A stretch of 64,000 bases of DNA from assembly GCA_025056305.1 (NCBI GenBank), contig JANWWJ010000043.1, forward strand, positions 62,001 to 126,000, in the 5' to 3' direction. The translations under genes and the position numbers were made by a program. The stretch's first letter is position 1; each line of letters opens with the position of its first letter. The notes under the pieces are model-generated. The model saw nothing but the letters and a program-made list of their open reading frames with translations, did not search any database and was not told where the DNA came from. The DNA comes from Chitinophagales bacterium. Its GTDB lineage: Bacteria > Bacteroidota > Bacteroidia > Chitinophagales > UBA10324. Below, one piece after another: positions 1 to 8,389 of this stretch.

Positions 1-1103
1 TGCAGTTTCTTATGAAAAAAAACAAGATTGAAGTAATCAGCGGCTTCGGACGAGTGCGGCCGGGCAACAAGGTGGAAGTAACGGCTGCCGATGGAAAAAA
101 AAGCAACCTTTCCGCACCTCACATCATCGTCGCTACCGGGGGTCGCTCTAAAGAACTACCACACCTCAAGCAGGATGGAAAAAAGATCATCGGCTATCGT
201 GAAGCCATGAGCCTTTCGCGTCAACCGGCCAGTATGGTCATCGTCGGTGCAGGAGCGATTGGCGTTGAATTTGCTTATTTCTACAACAGCATTGGTACCA
301 AGGTCACCTTAGTAGAGTTTATGCCTCGCATCGTACCTGCTGAAGACGAAGAGATATCCAAAGAGCTGGAGCGCAGTTTTCGTAAGCAGGGCATACAAGT
401 GCTCACCAACACAACGGTAGAAAAGGTAGACACCTCCGGTAAAGGCTGCGATGTCACGCTTAAGACTGAAAAAGGCTCGGAAAAAATTTCGTGTGAAGTG
501 GTACTTTCCGCTATTGGCATTGCCACCAACATCGAAGGCATAGGTTTGGAAGAAACCGGGATCAAAACCGAAAAAGGGAAGGTGATTGTGGACGAGTATT
601 ACCGCACCAACGTTGCCGGATACTATGCCATTGGTGACATTGTCAACGGCCCTGCCTTAGCGCACGTGGCCTCCGCCGAAGGGATCATCTGTGTTGAGAA
701 AATAGCCGGAAAGAACCCTGCCCCTCTGGATTACAACAACATCCCAGCCTGCACGTATTGTATGCCGGAGGTGGCATCGGTAGGTTATACAGAGCTAGCT
801 GCCCGTCAGGCCGGTTATGATGTCGTCGTAGGTAAATTTCCCTTCTCCGCCAGCGGAAAGGCCAAAGCAGCCGGACATGCCGAAGGTTTCGTAAAAGTGG
901 TTTTTGATGCCCGCTACGGCGAATTTTTGGGCGCTCATCTGATTGGCTACAACGTTACTGAAATGATCGCCGAATGCGTAGTAGCCCGCAAGCTGGAAAC
1001 CACTGGCCATGAGCTGATTAAGAGCGTACATCCACATCCGACCATGAGCGAAGCCATTCTGGAAGCTACCGCCGCTGCTTTCGGTGAAGTCATTCATTTG
1101 TAG
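1..1103 (+). CDS. lpdA: Dihydrolipoyl dehydrogenase (E3), 5'-truncated by window edge
   Basis: FAD- and NAD-dependent oxidoreductase that reoxidises the lipoyl groups of 2-oxo acid dehydrogenase or glycine cleavage complexes in the cytoplasm. The frame is open back to the left edge, so the first roughly 100 residues, with the FAD-binding GxGxxG and the redox CxxxxC disulfide, lie outside the window; the ATG at 12 is an internal Met. Visible are the NAD-binding Rossmann segment (IVGAGAIGVEFAYF), the second FAD contact (YYAIGDIVNGPALAHVASAEG) and the C-terminal dimerisation domain with the catalytic HPHPTMSE motif. The 3' end overlaps a convergent lipoprotein gene by 14 bp. Family assignment is secure; which complex it serves cannot be told. 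Confidence 0.95.
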   Translation, partial: QFLMKKNKIEVISGFGRVRPGNKVEVTAADGKKSNLSAPHIIVATGGRSKELPHLKQDGKKIIGYREAMSLSRQPASMVIVGAGAIGVEFAYFYNSIGTKVTLVEFMPRIVPAEDEEISKELERSFRKQGIQVLTNTTVEKVDTSGKGCDVTLKTEKGSEKISCEVVLSAIGIATNIEGIGLEETGIKTEKGKVIVDEYYRTNVAGYYAIGDIVNGPALAHVASAEGIICVEKIAGKNPAPLDYNNIPACTYCMPEVASVGYTELAARQAGYDVVVGKFPFSASGKAKAAGHAEGFVKVVFDARYGEFLGAHLIGYNVTEMIAECVVARKLETTGHELIKSVHPHPTMSEAILEATAAAFGEVIHL

Positions 1104-1848
1104 CGGTGTGGCCGGCAGCCATATTTTCTTGCAAAGCCGATCGGCCTTGCACTGCACAGCCTTCATAGGCAATACCGTTGACTAACGCAGTTACCCGAAA
1201 TGGATATATAGCTTTTTTGTATAATGTATTTTTCGAAACAATAGTAACCCGCAATGACCTTTGCGATGCAAAATTGTTGGATTCATAAATCCAGCGATCT
1301 GGCTGTTGCGCCGGCGGAAAATATTCAAAAACATCATGCACACCCCAATGCCGATCGAGGAAGCGAAGGGTTTGTTGCGCCTCGCTGATCTGTAATTGCC
1401 AGTTGGGGCCTTCGGCTAAAAAATCGTACGGAATGCACCATGCCGGTTCGCGCAACACACTACAGGAGTTTACGGTGTGGAGGACAAACAAACTATCGGA
1501 CTGTCCCATGTGGCTTTTGCTGATGCGCTGCCATTTTCCGGTCGCCTCGACTTGATAAAAAACAGAGGCATCGGCCGCTTGCGCCGACATGTGCTTGAGG
1601 GGAAATACACCGGCGGTGTCGCGTACCCAATAGGGATGAAAAGGCTTTTCGCATGCATAAAACCATAATGAATCATTGGCATAAAGCATCGTGCCGCGAA
1701 GCGTCTCTGTACCGGCAAAGCCAAAAGAATTTTCGTTTTGCAACGCAGGGCTGCGGTTCACTATCTCTTGGTTTTGCCGATGGCGGCAACTTACGAACAC
1801 CACGTGACAGCCCACCAGCAAGCCGAAAACCACGAGCGGCTGCAACAT
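1090..1848 (-). CDS. Putative lipoprotein of unknown function
   Basis: Not recognised as a named family. The N-terminus is a short hydrophobic segment ending in a lipobox-like FVSC at about residues 18-21, so the mature protein is probably a lipoprotein of about 230 residues. The body is mixed beta with several Cys; the stretch from FYACEKP and a terminal YEGCAVQG recall small envelope lipoproteins of the NlpE/META kind, but this is only a resemblance. The start codon lies 3 bp after the stop of the upstream T9SS adhesin-like gene, so the two are very likely co-transcribed and possibly translationally coupled. The 3' end runs 14 bp into the convergent lpdA. Confidence 0.6.
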   Translation of the reverse strand: MLQPLVVFGLLVGCHVVFVSCRHRQNQEIVNRSPALQNENSFGFAGTETLRGTMLYANDSLWFYACEKPFHPYWVRDTAGVFPLKHMSAQAADASVFYQVEATGKWQRISKSHMGQSDSLFVLHTVNSCSVLREPAWCIPYDFLAEGPNWQLQISEAQQTLRFLDRHWGVHDVFEYFPPAQQPDRWIYESNNFASQRSLRVTIVSKNTLYKKAIYPFRVTALVNGIAYEGCAVQGRSALQENMAAGHTATNE

Positions 1849-1851
1849 GAA

Positions 1852-4800
1852 TTATCGCAGCAACAATACATTACCCCGACGTTCAAAGGTCATTCCGTCG
1901 AGGAATCTAGCCCTGATGTGATATACATAAGTGCCTATTTCTTCGGGTTTTCCTTTGTACGTTCCGTCCCAACCCGTCGCAACATCATTGCTGACAAACA
2001 ACAACTGTCCCCAGCGGTTGAAGATTTTCATTTCAAATTCACTAACATTCACATGGCTGGGCAAGAAAATGTCGTTCAAACCATCACCATTGGGTGTAAA
2101 AGCATTGGGGATGGCAAAAACGTTTGATACTGATTTCAGCACAACTGTATCAGAAATCTTGCATCCGTTTGCATCGGTAACGGTGACGATGTATTCACCC
2201 GGACCTAGTCCCGTAGCTGTAGTTCCGGTTTGAGGCGGGTTGGTGTTCCATTCATAGCTATAAGGAGGTGTGCCGCCGCTGGCCTGAGCTGTGGCCGAAC
2301 CATCTTTGGCCCCAAAAGAAGACTCATTGGTAAAGGTGGTTCCCACAGAAAGCTCCGAAGGTTCGGTGATAGTCACCATCAACGTATCGCTACAGTCGTT
2401 GGCATCGGTGATGAAAACTGTATAGGTGCCCGGCCCTAGACCCGTGAGCAAAGAATCGGTCACCGGCGGCGTCAAGTCCCACAAATAAGAGAAAGGAGGC
2501 TGGCCCTGAAGACCTGCAACGTGAATTTCCCCGTCGGCCTCACCATAGCATGAAACATCAGTAGCATTGGCTAAGGCCACCACCTCTGGAAATACCGCTA
2601 CTTGCATGGTGTCGTAGTTTTTACAGCCCGCCTGCGATTTACCTTCAACCACTACTGTTGTGGGACCGCTGGGATAAGTCGTAATCGGATTTGTGTTGCC
2701 TGCAGGTGTACCGTTTGCCCACCATGCAAACTGGGTGGCATTGGAATTAGCCTGTATGACAAACGGCAATCCCGGACAAATGGTTGTATCCGGCGGCAAC
2801 CATACCGTCGGTTTTGGATGCACTACAACGTTTTTAGATCCTGTATTGGACCCGCATTCATTAAGCGCAAAGACAGAAATTACAGCAGTGCCTGCACTGT
2901 CAAATACAATGGTAATTTGATTGTTGGCTGTGTCAATAATCTGACCTAAAGAAGTGGACCAATCGTAGTAAGTACCGGCCAAAAAGGTAGTTTTATAAGT
3001 AAACGTATCCCCCACACAGGCATTGATCATCCCGAATATGGACGTCGAAGGGGTACCTATAACTGTGATATACACTGTATCGCTCCACGGTCCCCAGCAC
3101 CCATAATTGTATTCCCTGACGGTAAACCAATATGTGCCATTGGGCGCGTTGGCCCAGTTGATCAAGAGTGGATTATATTCCCAGAAAAAAGGTACTCCAC
3201 TGTTCAGATTTGGTGAATACCACTGATATTGGGAATCGTAATTGTACGGGAAGATGGTGATGCCGCTGATTTGCCCTTTGCAAACCAGGGTATCATCCGG
3301 TATGACCAGAGGAGGCAGCGAATCCGGCGAGCCAATAATCAAGCGCACCAGTGTAGCCAGGCTATCCCACGGAGGCACGGGATCAGTAGCAATGATGCGC
3401 ATGTAATACATGCCCGTGCCCGGCGGGCCAAGTTTGCTGATCACATCCAGTAGGCCGGGAATACTCAGTGTTAATGTTGTGCTGGAGGTAGCCGAAACCA
3501 CACCAAATGAACCGGTATCTAAGATTTGAAATGTTTTGGAGCTCAAGATTTGAACCTTAAACTGATTGCCTGGGTTGTAGGTGGTATTGGTATTCCAGGT
3601 GTTGATGTCCAGTTCAATGGTTGTGTCCTTGCCCACATGGTCAGTGATGCATACAGAGATATCCTGCATGTTGTTGGTGGTCACGTCGCATTGTCTGATG
3701 CAAAACGGGCCCCACGGAGAGCCTATTGATACCGGTGAGGTAGAGCGGACCCGAACATAGTAGCCACAGCCCGGGGGTACGTTAGGAATTATGCCCGAAA
3801 CGGTTCCGGGTGGCGAACCCAACATAGGGTCATAGGTGTTGGGATCTAACGATTGCCCGATGAAATAGGGATTGGCAAAGCTGCCGTTCATGTCTGACAG
3901 CTCAGCCACATAAAAGTTGTTAAAGTTGTAAACGCCGGTGGAATAAAAGGGAACATCAATGACGCTATACACACAAACGGTATCGGGCCCATAGGTGACC
4001 ACCGGCTGCAGCGTGGTGATGATATTCGGGCAATTTTTGATTTCAAAACAGCCACTGGCAATCCCCGTAATTGAAGGTTGTGGAGATACGCGGTTGATTC
4101 GCACCTTATAACACGTACCATTGGCCTGCCAACTGGGGATCATGGCAGCCACGCCCCCACTGGTCATGTTGGCCGGGATCGTGAAAACGCCAAGACTGAC
4201 TGGCGAAGCAAAGTTGCCTACCGAATTGCTGAGCTCAACTTCGTATGTGCCCGTGCAAAGCGGAGCCGACAGTTGCCAGAAGATGAACAAATATGATCCC
4301 TTGCAGACAGGGTTAGGAGAAACCGAGGTAATACTAATGTTTACAGGATTGTTAACGTTATCGTAAGTGCCCACCACGATGATGTCGTCAACCCCGAAAC
4401 CGATGCTGGGTGCTGCACCGCTTCCGTTAACCCAGCGGAAAGCGAAGCGCAAGTTTATCTTGTTGTTGAAAGCAGGATCCGTGACCACCTCATACTTCCA
4501 TTGCCCGTAGCCATAATATTTCGATTGGCCTGTTTGTATCCACGTCACGCCATTATCTATGCTGTAATACAACTGCGCGTAGTCGTTGGCATTACCTTCT
4601 CCGATATAAAAAAACGTTAATTCAACATCGGTAAGGCCAAGCGTGCAAAAGCTGGTGTTCATTACGGCCATGCGGTCGCTGGGCGCGTTTGGATTGTAAC
4701 AAGCATTGGTTGAGCTACTTCCTGCGTCGTAAACGTGCAGGTAATTGCTGTTGGGAGCTCCTGCTATGGTGCCACTTATGGTTTGAAACTGATCAGGGGT

Positions 4801-5016
4801 ATTTGGGTAACCGGCACTGCCCGCGTAATGATTGTTGATAATCCACTGGTTTGGCCCCGTGTTGGCACTTGGTCCCGCTGCAGCATTCAACGTGAAGCCT
4901 GCCGTACCACCGTTAAAATCCTCATAATAGAGCTGAATGGTTTGTTGTGCACGTGCCTGCGAAAAGGCAATAAGTGCACACATTGTTATGCGCAAGAAGC
5001 GATTCATGGAAACCAC
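1852..5016 (-). CDS. Large secreted SprB-repeat protein with T9SS type B sorting domain
   Basis: Predicted extracellular protein of 1054 residues. A Sec signal peptide ends near residue 23 (SQARAQQ). An N-terminal choice-of-anchor/MAM-like jelly roll follows (DFNGGTAGFTLN ... GFGVDDIIVVG), then several Ig/PKD-like beta modules, two SprB-type repeats (DVSCYGEADGEI and ESSFGAKDGSA, each ending in a TVxITDAN or TVTDANG pattern) and a C-terminal gliding-motility-type domain starting IPNAFTPNGDGLND and ending RRGNVLLLR. That last domain is the type B T9SS signal (CHU_C). SprB repeats are known from gliding adhesins of Flavobacterium; an adhesive role here is inference. A TATATTTA box, one base off the phylum's -7 consensus, lies about 45 bp upstream of the ATG. 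It leads a two-gene unit with the 1090-1848 lipoprotein. Confidence 0.9.
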   Translation of the reverse strand: MVSMNRFLRITMCALIAFSQARAQQTIQLYYEDFNGGTAGFTLNAAAGPSANTGPNQWIINNHYAGSAGYPNTPDQFQTISGTIAGAPNSNYLHVYDAGSSSTNACYNPNAPSDRMAVMNTSFCTLGLTDVELTFFYIGEGNANDYAQLYYSIDNGVTWIQTGQSKYYGYGQWKYEVVTDPAFNNKINLRFAFRWVNGSGAAPSIGFGVDDIIVVGTYDNVNNPVNISITSVSPNPVCKGSYLFIFWQLSAPLCTGTYEVELSNSVGNFASPVSLGVFTIPANMTSGGVAAMIPSWQANGTCYKVRINRVSPQPSITGIASGCFEIKNCPNIITTLQPVVTYGPDTVCVYSVIDVPFYSTGVYNFNNFYVAELSDMNGSFANPYFIGQSLDPNTYDPMLGSPPGTVSGIIPNVPPGCGYYVRVRSTSPVSIGSPWGPFCIRQCDVTTNNMQDISVCITDHVGKDTTIELDINTWNTNTTYNPGNQFKVQILSSKTFQILDTGSFGVVSATSSTTLTLSIPGLLDVISKLGPPGTGMYYMRIIATDPVPPWDSLATLVRLIIGSPDSLPPLVIPDDTLVCKGQISGITIFPYNYDSQYQWYSPNLNSGVPFFWEYNPLLINWANAPNGTYWFTVREYNYGCWGPWSDTVYITVIGTPSTSIFGMINACVGDTFTYKTTFLAGTYYDWSTSLGQIIDTANNQITIVFDSAGTAVISVFALNECGSNTGSKNVVVHPKPTVWLPPDTTICPGLPFVIQANSNATQFAWWANGTPAGNTNPITTYPSGPTTVVVEGKSQAGCKNYDTMQVAVFPEVVALANATDVSCYGEADGEIHVAGLQGQPPFSYLWDLTPPVTDSLLTGLGPGTYTVFITDANDCSDTLMVTITEPSELSVGTTFTNESSFGAKDGSATAQASGGTPPYSYEWNTNPPQTGTTATGLGPGEYIVTVTDANGCKISDTVVLKSVSNVFAIPNAFTPNGDGLNDIFLPSHVNVSEFEMKIFNRWGQLLFVSNDVATGWDGTYKGKPEEIGTYVYHIRARFLDGMTFERRGNVLLLR

Positions 5017-5227
5017 TTTAGATCAAAAGCCCCGCTACTTTTTTATCGACCAGCGTAAATATAAGATTTTCCTACTAAAAAAGAGTACGCGCCCCATCCA
5101 AACAAACCCCACCCTTTGCCCGGATTGGCAAAGCCAGAAAAGAAACCAGTCTTGTTTTTTTAATCTCGAAAAAAATTTAACAAAAGCTTAAAAATCGTGA
5201 GAAAATAAGGGGTAAAGCGGCATACCG

Positions 5228-5235
5228 TATCTTTG
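5228..5235 (+). promoter_or_regulatory. Bacteroidota -7 promoter element (TATCTTTG) before the 126-aa Cys protein
   Basis: Exact match to TAnnTTTG. It ends only 6 bp before the ATG at 5242, so the transcript would be leaderless or nearly so. No TTG-type -33 element is visible at the right distance, which lowers confidence. Confidence 0.45.
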
Positions 5236-5241
5236 TAAATC

Positions 5242-5622
5242 ATGCGAGCGGCAACAATATTGTGCTTAACGCTGGCTTTTTTGGCCGGTCAAATACGATT
5301 GCTGCTCCTACACACGCATTATTTGTTATCCAAGCAATATTATGCCGAGGTTTTATGCATCAATAAAACCAAAGCGGAATTGCAATGTGAAGGCCGCTGT
5401 GCTTTAAAAAAAGAAATGGAGCAGGAACGGAAAACAGACATACAGCACCCTCCCCGCTTTGAACTGACTCTGGAATACCTGACAGCTGAAACGATCAGCA
5501 TTTTAACTGCCAATCTTTTTTCGATTGCCGGCACAATGACCTCCGCCGGTAAGCACCCCAAAGCGTTCGATCACTACAGATTCGTTTTTCAACCCCCTGA
5601 GCTTTTTCTTATTGCCGCTTAA
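5242..5622 (+). CDS. Small membrane-anchored cysteine-motif protein in an MbnP/MbnH cluster
   Basis: A 126-residue protein with one N-terminal hydrophobic segment (about residues 5-25) followed by a charged region with a C-x9-C-x3-C arrangement (CINKTKAELQCEGRC, then ALKKEM). Similar small proteins with a CxGxC-x-L-x-K element are, from memory, common in Bacteroidota next to metal-uptake genes, but the family has no established function. The C-terminal half is poorly conserved-looking and ends in an aromatic FVFQPPELFLIAA tail. It sits 105 bp upstream of the MbnP-like gene and points the same way, which suggests a role in copper or other metal handling. That role is inferred from context only. 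Confidence 0.65.
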   Translation: MRAATILCLTLAFLAGQIRLLLLHTHYLLSKQYYAEVLCINKTKAELQCEGRCALKKEMEQERKTDIQHPPRFELTLEYLTAETISILTANLFSIAGTMTSAGKHPKAFDHYRFVFQPPELFLIAA

Positions 5623-5727
5623 CCCTCCTTTTCTCCGTTTTTAGACACAGCTTAAAACTGCACCAGTGCTGCACATTAAGGCAGTTCGGTGTGAATTTTT
5701 GTTTAACCCTTAAAATCTCAAAAACCC

Positions 5728-6465
5728 ATGAAAAAAAGACATATTGCAATTTTTCTTCTCATCGCTTTAGGTTGGGCTTCCTGTAAGAAAGATGATCACG
5801 AGGAAACCCACGAAAAGGTCACCCTGCACCTTCACACCATGGTAGGTAGTAAAGCTGCCGACTACACATCTACTTTTACTTCAGAGTCGGGCCGAGCTTT
5901 TACGCTCAGCGACTTGCGCTACTACCTGTCCAATTTCGTGCTCATCAAGGAAGATGGCAGCGAAGTACCGATAGCCGGAACGGTAATTCTGGCCAGCCCT
6001 AATGAACACGAATGGGAACTGGGCACAGCCCCCAGTGGTCACTATAGCGGAATTCGCTTTCTGGTCGGATTGGATTCAGTGACCAACCACGGAGACCCGA
6101 GCGTTTATCCTGCCAATCACCCTCTTGCACCTCAAACGCCAAGCATCCATTGGAGCTGGAACACCGGATACATTTTTATGAAAATTGAAGGTAAAGTGGA
6201 CACCACCCTATCGGCAACCGGTACGCCCAATGCTGATTTCTACTACCATATCGGCCTAGATCAGATGGCTCGGGAAGTGACCATTAGAGATATGCATGTG
6301 CATATAGAAAAAGGGGGAGAAAACAGCTTTCATGTGGCTTTTGACTTGCTCAAAGCACTTAAAGGTGTTGACATGCGCACCGAGCGCGCCACGCATACCA
6401 TGGACAATATGATGTTGGCTCAAAAAATTGCTGACAACTGGCCGGAATCCTTTTCGGCAGAATAG
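5728..6465 (+). CDS. MbnP-like periplasmic copper-binding lipoprotein
   Basis: A lipoprotein of 245 residues: the signal peptide ends in a lipobox (LGWASC, Cys19), followed by a charged linker and a domain with the features of the MbnP family. These are LSDLRYYLSNFVL near residues 64-76, the GIRFLVGLD strand, and the signature HWSWNTGYIFMKIEG near residues 142-156. In characterised methanotroph MbnP a tryptophan is converted by the partner diheme enzyme MbnH to kynurenine, which helps bind copper; whether one of the Trp residues here is modified is inference. The MbnH-like gene starts 115 bp downstream on the same strand, as in known pairs. Methanobactin biosynthesis genes are not present, so the role is probably general copper handling. 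Confidence 0.8.
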   Translation: MKKRHIAIFLLIALGWASCKKDDHEETHEKVTLHLHTMVGSKAADYTSTFTSESGRAFTLSDLRYYLSNFVLIKEDGSEVPIAGTVILASPNEHEWELGTAPSGHYSGIRFLVGLDSVTNHGDPSVYPANHPLAPQTPSIHWSWNTGYIFMKIEGKVDTTLSATGTPNADFYYHIGLDQMAREVTIRDMHVHIEKGGENSFHVAFDLLKALKGVDMRTERATHTMDNMMLAQKIADNWPESFSAE

Positions 6466-6580
6466 CCCTTAGGCAAGCAGCTTTGAGTGGGCCGGCGAAA
6501 GCTCTTTGCTTCCCGGTTCTAAGAGTGTAACATCAATGCCATTTGATGGTAACTTTAAACGGGAGGCAAAGTCATCCGTG

Positions 6581-7588
6581 ATGCGGAAAAGCTATTCGCC
6601 GGCTCATTTTTTTCTTTTGGCTTTGACGCTGGGGGTGGCTGCCTCTTGCACCTGGGATCAAAGCCGTGTTGATTGGGGCGATCAAATAGTCATGCCAGAA
6701 ATTCCGCCAGGCTTTTCTATGCCACCTATTCCCGACGACAACCGATTGACGCCTTACCGCATAGAATTGGGTCGCCGCCTGTTTTTTGATCCGATTCTCT
6801 CGCGCGACAGCACCATCTCGTGTGGCTCGTGTCATCATGCCGACAAAAAGATGACCGATGGCTTATCCAAAAGCATCGGCATCGACGGACAGGTGGGCAT
6901 ACGTAATGCCATCAGTCTGCTCAATGTTGCTTACCAACCGTATTTATTCTGGGACGGGGGCGTGCCCACTTTGGAAACACAAGTATTGGCGCCCATCCAT
7001 GATCCGAAAGAAATGGATTTTGACATCAACTTAGTTGTGGAACGCCTGAAACGACACCCTGAGTATCCTGCCCTGTTTTACCAAGCCTATAAAGCCGGTC
7101 CGTCACCATATACGGTGACGCGCGCCATTGCTTGCTTTGAGCGAAGTCTTTATAGTTCTACTACTCGCTACGACCGCTACGTGCTTTTTGGGGATACTAC
7201 GGCATTGACTGCGTCAGAAAAAAGAGGCATGGAATTGTTTTTTAGCGAACGAGCCGAGTGCTTTCACTGCCACAGCGGTTTTTTATTTACTGACTTTAGC
7301 TTTCGCAACAATGGGCTTTACGAAAAATATGCGGATAGCGGGCGAGCCCGCATCACATTAAATCCTGACGACGTAGGAAAGTTCAAGGTTCCCTCGCTTC
7401 GTAACCTTGCCTATACGGCACCCTATATGCACGACGGATCGTTGGCCACCCTTCGCGATGTAATCGAACATTACAATAGCGGTGGAAAAAATCATCCCAA
7501 TAAAAGCATATTCGTTCGACAACTGGCCCTCAGCGAGCAGGAAAAAGAAGACCTGATCAATTTCTTGCTTTCGCTGAGTGATCCGTAA
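6581..7588 (+). CDS. MbnH/MauG-like diheme cytochrome-c peroxidase family lipoprotein
   Basis: Two c-type haem sites are plain: CGSCHH near residue 83 and CFHCH near residue 227. The C-terminal PSLRNLAYTAPYMHDGS and the TLRDVIEHYNSGG element are characteristic of the bacterial diheme peroxidase/MauG superfamily. The listed ORF begins at 6506, but the ATG at 6581 is preferred because it directly begins a signal peptide with lipobox (GVAASC). The size, about 335 residues, fits the family. The adjacent MbnP-like gene argues that this is the MbnH-type enzyme that oxidatively modifies its partner's tryptophan rather than a detoxifying peroxidase; the sequence alone does not settle this. Confidence 0.85.
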   Translation: MRKSYSPAHFFLLALTLGVAASCTWDQSRVDWGDQIVMPEIPPGFSMPPIPDDNRLTPYRIELGRRLFFDPILSRDSTISCGSCHHADKKMTDGLSKSIGIDGQVGIRNAISLLNVAYQPYLFWDGGVPTLETQVLAPIHDPKEMDFDINLVVERLKRHPEYPALFYQAYKAGPSPYTVTRAIACFERSLYSSTTRYDRYVLFGDTTALTASEKRGMELFFSERAECFHCHSGFLFTDFSFRNNGLYEKYADSGRARITLNPDDVGKFKVPSLRNLAYTAPYMHDGSLATLRDVIEHYNSGGKNHPNKSIFVRQLALSEQEKEDLINFLLSLSDP

Positions 7589-7605
7589 GTTTTATATTAA
7601 AAATT

Positions 7606-8343
7606 TTACTCCTTTGACTCAGCGTGCATAGGGCGTAGCTGTCGCTTGTATAATTGTATGGTGTTTTCCAAGCCCAGGTAAATGGCATCACAAATCAGCG
7701 CATGGCCAATAGACACTTCTTTCAGATCAGGAATGTTCCGAGCCAGATAGGCCAGGTTGTACAGATTCAAGTCATGGCCGGCATTGATTCCCAGACCCAA
7801 TTGGCGCGCTGTGCGTGCCGTTTCTACGTAAGGTCTGATAGCTTCTGCAGGTGCCGTTGGAAACAGCTTAGCATAAGGACCAGTGTACAGTTCTATGCGG
7901 TCGGCGCCAGCAGCTTTTGCCCCCTCGGCCATAGCCGGGATGGGGTCTATAAACACCGACACCCGAATGCCATGGCTTTTCAAAGCAGCAATGATATCGC
8001 GCAAGAAAGCCTGATGTTTAAGCGTGTCCCAGCCCGCATCGCTAGTGAGCACGTCATGGCCGTCGGGAACCAAGGTGGCTTGAGCCGGCCGCACTTGCTG
8101 AACCAGATCCATCCATGTGCTGATGGGATTTCCTTCGATGTTAAATTCGGTAGTAACTACATCTTTGAGCTGCAACACATCGGCGTACCGAATGTGCCGT
8201 TGATCAGGTCGTGGATGGACGGTGATGCCATCTGCTCCGAAGCGTTCGCAATGACGGGCGGCCTCAATCACATCAGGCACATTGCCGCCCCGCGAGTTAC
8301 GCAAGGTGGCAAACTTGTTTATGTTGACCGAAAGTCGGATCAC
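7606..8343 (-). CDS. pdxJ: Pyridoxine 5'-phosphate synthase
   Basis: Last step of de novo vitamin B6 synthesis: condenses 1-deoxyxylulose 5-phosphate with 3-amino-2-oxopropyl phosphate in the cytoplasm. Family motifs are clear: LSVNINKFATLRNSRGG at the N-terminus, the ERFGADGITVHPRPDQRHI active-site strand, GADRIELYTGPYA, and the LGINAGHDLNLYNL phosphate-binding segment. The ORF track starts at 8388 with a GTG that adds 15 atypical residues; the GTG at 8343 gives MIRLSVNIN and 245 residues, matching the usual family start and length, so it is preferred. It lies immediately downstream of the serine hydrolase gene and is convergent with the MbnH-like gene. Both candidate starts are GTG. Confidence 0.95.
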   Translation of the reverse strand: MIRLSVNINKFATLRNSRGGNVPDVIEAARHCERFGADGITVHPRPDQRHIRYADVLQLKDVVTTEFNIEGNPISTWMDLVQQVRPAQATLVPDGHDVLTSDAGWDTLKHQAFLRDIIAALKSHGIRVSVFIDPIPAMAEGAKAAGADRIELYTGPYAKLFPTAPAEAIRPYVETARTARQLGLGINAGHDLNLYNLAYLARNIPDLKEVSIGHALICDAIYLGLENTIQLYKRQLRPMHAESKE

Positions 8344-8389
8344 CGGCGCAAAATTGCCATATTTCCAAGTGCGCCACCGCTCATGCACT

